Assembly: GCA_001414485.1 (NCBI GenBank)
Contig: LLEY01000376.1
Span: forward strand, 1-10,717
Length of the DNA stretch: 10,717 nt
Source: Calycina herbarum
Lineage: Eukaryota; Ascomycota; Leotiomycetes; Helotiales; Pezizellaceae
Direction of reading: 5' to 3'
The position numbers and the translations under genes were made by a program. The notes beneath the pieces were generated by a model. The model ran no database searches and had not been told where the DNA came from. It saw nothing but the letters and a program-made list of their open reading frames with translations. Below are positions 8,212 to 10,717 of this stretch, in pieces (position 1 is the first letter of the stretch; each line of letters opens with the position of its first letter).

Positions 8212-9160
8212 TTATTACTCTTCAGATTCTAATAAGCTAGATATATCTACAAGTTCTTAACAAGTTCGCGTATTATAACTAGTCTTTCTACAAGTACTAT
8301 AACGTTATATAGTTGAAATCCCTTTCTTACGATTTACTCTTCTAAAGCGCTTATCGCGTTATATCTGCTTATTTACTTCGTCTTAAGCTATAATATCGTA
8401 TATATCCTCTATAGTAAATACACCTCCTTAATAGATACGATTCTTTTTAGCTCTATAACGCTTAGAAAGTGTCTTATTTGCCGCTCGAAGTATACGTAGC
8501 TCGGTATTAACAAGAGTTAATTTATAAGCTAAACGCTTTATACCTTACTATTGCCTATTCTCGATTGCCTAGTTAAACTACCTTACTCTTGCTACGTCGA
8601 TTAGCACGAGTAATAACTATTCTAGGACAGATTTAACCTATTATAAAGCTGGTCTCGTCGAAGTTATAGAAATCGCTATCTACTATACTATATTTCGCCT
8701 ATATATTCTCTACTAGTCGAAACCACGCGCTAATTAACTTAGGATCTTCGTATAAGGCTCTTTAAAAGTCGTAAACGCGATTAAAACGCGTCTTTAGCTC
8801 TAGTCGTCGAACTACGAATCGTTCTACTTAGCGCTTTCCGACGTGTTTTACTCTACGCGTCTTAAGAAGGTAATTCGCTATATCTTCTATATTAACTAGC
8901 TAAGGCGAAAACCCTCTAGAAACTCGATTAAATATATGTCGAATAATTATTTCCTTCTCTAATTTCGTCAGCTTTAAATAATTAGGTTTAGTATCGCTAT
9001 AAGAAGGTCGGCCGTTTATTCTAAGACAAAGAGTAGATTTAGAAACTTTGTAGATTTTTATAGCGTTTCTATAGCTTAATTTTCATTTAGATATTCGAAT
9101 AGCTTTAATAGCTAATATAATTCGTACATCTTAAGTTTAGACTTATATTATAGAAGAAGA
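8212..9160 (-). pseudogene. Fot1/pogo-type transposase pseudogene lacking most of the DDE domain
   Basis: The intact family protein binds the inverted repeats and cuts and pastes the element. The N-terminal frame (about 9160-8558) shows the pipsqueak/CENP-B-type helix-turn-helix with VSKSTLCLRINGRPS (NGRP at 9016-9005), the second DNA-binding domain with LEKEIIIRHI, SRGFSP and ERF, an FNRVYDF stretch, and NFDET (8665-8651) carrying the first catalytic Asp. It stops making sense after GNRE (8558). From about 8550 to 8215, a different frame encodes the family C-terminus: KRLAYKLTLVN, LRAANKTLSKRYRAKKNR, a decayed zinc knuckle and an acidic SSLLESEE end. The second and third catalytic residues are therefore missing, together with roughly the middle third to half of the protein. 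Many in-frame TAG/TAA codons replace expected CAG/CAA/TGG. It is non-functional. The start codon is not visible, so the 5' limit is approximate. Confidence 0.88.
8260..8301 (-). other. decayed CCHC zinc knuckle at the transposase C-terminus
   Basis: The 14 codons read Y-x2-C-x4-Y-x4-C. Changing TAT back to TGT and TAT back to CAT/CAC, both single RIP-type transitions, would give the C-x2-C-x4-H-x4-C spacing of a zinc knuckle. The motif sits just before the acidic tail. Confidence 0.6.
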
Positions 9161-9191
9161 AAACGCGTGTTAAAGTAGTAGAGTAGTAAAT

Positions 9192-9602
9192 TCGGTAAAA
9201 GTACGCAGCTCGGTGATATACGCAGCTCGGTGATAGATCACGTTATATAACTCTAGTAAAAATCTATAATTCTTAATAAAAATTAATAAAATTAAAAAAT
9301 CTACTTTATTACTATATAAATAAGTAATATTAAAATTTTAAACGCTTACTAGCTATAACTAACGATTCGCTTAAAATTACCTCTATATTTATAGATTTTT
9401 TTTAATTTCTTTAATAACTTAGCTATTATAATTAGTTAGTATCTAAGATTTCTAATATTATTTATATATATAGTAATAAAGTAAGGTTTTTAATTTTATT
9501 AATTTTTATTAAGAATTATAGATTTTTACTAGAGTTATATAGACGTTTTTTATATATATTTTTAGTAATCGACTCGGTAATATAATCGACTCGCTAATAA
9601 AC
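9192..9602 (-). repeat. right terminal inverted repeat of the Fot1-type transposon, split by a MITE
   Basis: The repeat is in two parts, 9192-9245 and 9542-9602, totalling 115 bp, equal to the left repeat. This copy keeps CG where the left copy has TG or TA (for example GCGAGTCG and ACCGAGCTGCG twice), so it is less mutated. The TA at 9603-9604 is the outer duplication. Confidence 0.9.
9246..9539. mobile_element. 294-bp MITE (TA target duplication) in the right inverted repeat
   Basis: The element begins TATAACTCTAGTAAAAATC and ends with its reverse complement. The first 53 bp at each end are perfectly inverted, and similarity continues to about 90 bp. It is flanked by TA at 9244-9245 and 9540-9541. 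The uninterrupted left inverted repeat shows the target as a single TA (ACGTCTAACGTG near 7418-7429), so the insertion limits are precise. It has no coding capacity. The TA duplication fits a Tc1/mariner-type source of transposase, but its ends differ from those of the host Fot1-type element, so another element probably mobilised it. Confidence 0.92.
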
Positions 9603-9604
9603 TA

Positions 9605-10280
9605 TATTATCTTAATTTATAAGATTAATATATCTATCTCTAGATTTAAAATTTATATTAGAGCTTAATCTTATATTACTACGAGGTCTCGGCCGCTCCG
9701 CTAAAATTATAACTAGCGGCTCTACGTAAGCTTCGAGGCTAGTTCTAATTTTACTATAACTTTAATTCGAGGTTAAGAGAGTTATATAACGGTTATAGTT
9801 ACGAAGGCTAGATATTATAAATTCGCTTAGATATACGCTAGTACTAGTGTTATAGGACTTGTATTTAGTTCCTAGTTCTCTCGAGCTCTTCTACTCTTCT
9901 TATCTTTTATTCTAAGAATAGAGTATTATTTATTCTAAGTCTTATCTAAAACACGTCTATTATAGTTATTAAAAGGCTGTTTTATTTAAGAGAGCCTTCT
10001 ACTTTATATATTAAGCCTGGTTTACTTTCTTATTTCGCTTCTAGTATATATTATATATAAAGAACTAGCTAAAATCTATAAGAGGCTTTTTTCGATTATA
10101 AGAGAAGTAGTATTATATAAGAGTTTTTGATTTAGTAAATAAGCTTACTTTTAAGCTCGCTTCTAAGTAGCTTACTAAGCGAGATTACGAATATCGCGGA
10201 TATATTCTTTTATAGATATATAAATAGCTAAGAAAGAGCTTCTCTCTTCCTTTCTTCTTCGTGAATAATCTATTCCTTAA
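9605..10280. other. AT-rich RIP-mutated sequence, no gene recognised
   Basis: This 676-bp stretch has few CA/TG and many TA. Scattered protein-like runs on the plus strand (about 9990-10210) show no motif I can name. It contains an imperfect inverted repeat (9702-9717 with 9738-9753, one mismatch) in a locally GC-richer patch. It may be a remnant of an older transposon. Confidence 0.5.
9702..9753. repeat. imperfect 16-bp inverted repeat
   Basis: TAAAATTATAACTAGC (9702-9717) pairs with 9738-9753 with one mismatch. It sits in a GC-richer patch with the shorter pair CCGCT/AGCGG around it. No tRNA fold or gene end explains it. Confidence 0.45.
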
Positions 10281-10411
10281 TATTAAAATAGTCACGTAAG
10301 AGGACAGAAGGCAGAAGGCAGAAGTCAAGGGTATAAATATATATATGTATGTGTATGTGTATATGTATATATGTGTGTGTATATGTGTGTGTGTGTGTGT
10401 CCTAGGTAGAC
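10281..10411 (+). mobile_element. plus-strand LTR fragment of the same family as 7485-8162, interrupted
   Basis: It starts TATTAAAATAGTCACG, the counterpart of TGTTAAAATGGTCACG read on the minus strand from 8162, with the TTCTGCC repeats, TATA-like GGTATAAATA and CA/TA runs in the same order. Similarity ends at GGTAGAC (10411), where another LTR begins. In the intact copy the sequence continues GTCTCAGG (reverse complement of 8023-8030). Confidence 0.82.
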
Positions 10412-10717
10412 TATAATAATATATTAGTATCTAGTATACTTAGACATAAGTGCTTAAGTGTATATAGACCTAAAAGTTAAGCTTAGTCAGAATATCACGT
10501 GACCTCGTGGTTCTGATGTGTCTAGAGCACTCTAGAGCAACGCGTTAAGTTTTGTATATTAATTACATATACTTCCGCATACGTATTCCATTTACGGAAG
10601 TGGCGTTTTGTGGCGTATACCGCATGCGTATTCCGCATACGTATATACAAAGAGTCCTTTGTACACCGTATGCGTATTCCGAATGCGTATATACAAAGAG
10701 TCCTTTGTACACCGCAT
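10412..10717 (-). mobile_element. second minus-strand LTR copy, nested, cut by the window edge
   Basis: It begins TATAATAATATATTAG exactly as the solo LTR does at 7485 and matches it in the same direction through the CACGTG site and into the 46-bp array. It follows TAGAC (10407-10411), the likely target duplication made inside the plus-strand LTR. It carries more CA/TG than the left copy and has about 12 bp more before the array. The rest lies beyond the window. Confidence 0.85.

Larger units (their letters stand above)
7365..9602 (-). mobile_element. Fot1/pogo-type DNA transposon, internally deleted and carrying two insertions
   Basis: Inverted repeats of 115 bp (7365-7479, and 9192-9245 plus 9542-9602) are flanked by TA (7363-7364 and 9603-9604), the duplication of the Tc1/mariner-pogo superfamily. 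Both ends begin GTTTATTAG. Inside, on the minus strand, is a pogo-type transposase pseudogene. The total span is 2,238 bp. Removing the solo LTR (678 bp plus 5 bp) and the MITE (294 bp plus 2 bp) leaves about 1.26 kb, shorter than typical Fot1-type elements of about 1.8-2 kb, consistent with a missing transposase core. All differences from a working element look old and RIP-driven. Confidence 0.9.

Noticed and set aside
9661..9760. tRNA gene in the GC-richer patch
   Set aside because: The inverted repeat does not give a cloverleaf and I see no recognisable A-box/B-box pair.
8027..10411. A single large DNA transposon with CA/TA-rich inverted ends
   Set aside because: The inverted ends are two opposite-facing LTR copies. 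The 5-bp duplication CTTCT around 7485-8162, and the Fot1-type inverted repeats at 7365 and 9602, explain the layout better.

Overview
The window looks like a stretch of a filamentous ascomycete (Pezizomycotina) genome at the border between a gene-bearing segment and a repeat island. Spliced genes with short GT-AG introns, a fungal DHA1-type drug transporter, LTR elements, a Fot1/pogo-type transposon and strong loss of CA and TG dinucleotides in favour of TA (with CG kept) point to a fungus with repeat-induced point mutation (RIP). The species cannot be named from the sequence.

Positions 1-4147 are ordinary euchromatin. A small two-exon hypothetical gene lies on the minus strand (46-874). An intergenic region of about 1.46 kb follows, holding a 12-bp inverted pair of GATA-factor sites and a repeated GAACCTGGTT motif. 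Then comes a three-exon major facilitator transporter gene on the plus strand (2341-3992, 489 residues). The mobile-element island begins only 155 bp after its stop codon.

Positions 4148-10717 are almost entirely nested transposon remains: (1) an LTR retrotransposon on the minus strand, 4148-7037, with two 335-bp LTRs, a GGTAT/AGTAT target duplication, a polypurine tract and a decayed Gag gene but no recognisable pol; (2) a Fot1/pogo-type DNA transposon, 7365-9602, with 115-bp inverted repeats and a TA duplication, carrying a transposase pseudogene that has lost most of its DDE core; (3) a 678-bp solo LTR (7485-8162, duplication CTTCT) inserted at the inner edge of the left inverted repeat of (2), containing an array of 46-bp units each made of two palindromes; (4) a 294-bp MITE (9246-9539, TA duplication) inserted in the right inverted repeat of (2), so the intact left repeat serves as the empty site; (5) at the right edge, a plus-strand LTR of the same family as (3), interrupted by a second minus-strand copy that runs off the window. 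Two AT-rich stretches (7043-7362 and 9605-10280) hold no recognisable gene.

RIP is uneven. The LTR nearest the transporter keeps most of its CA/TG sites, while its partner 2.2 kb deeper has lost most of them. No gene in the island appears able to make a working protein. The transporter is the only clearly intact gene, and nothing in the window gives its substrate.
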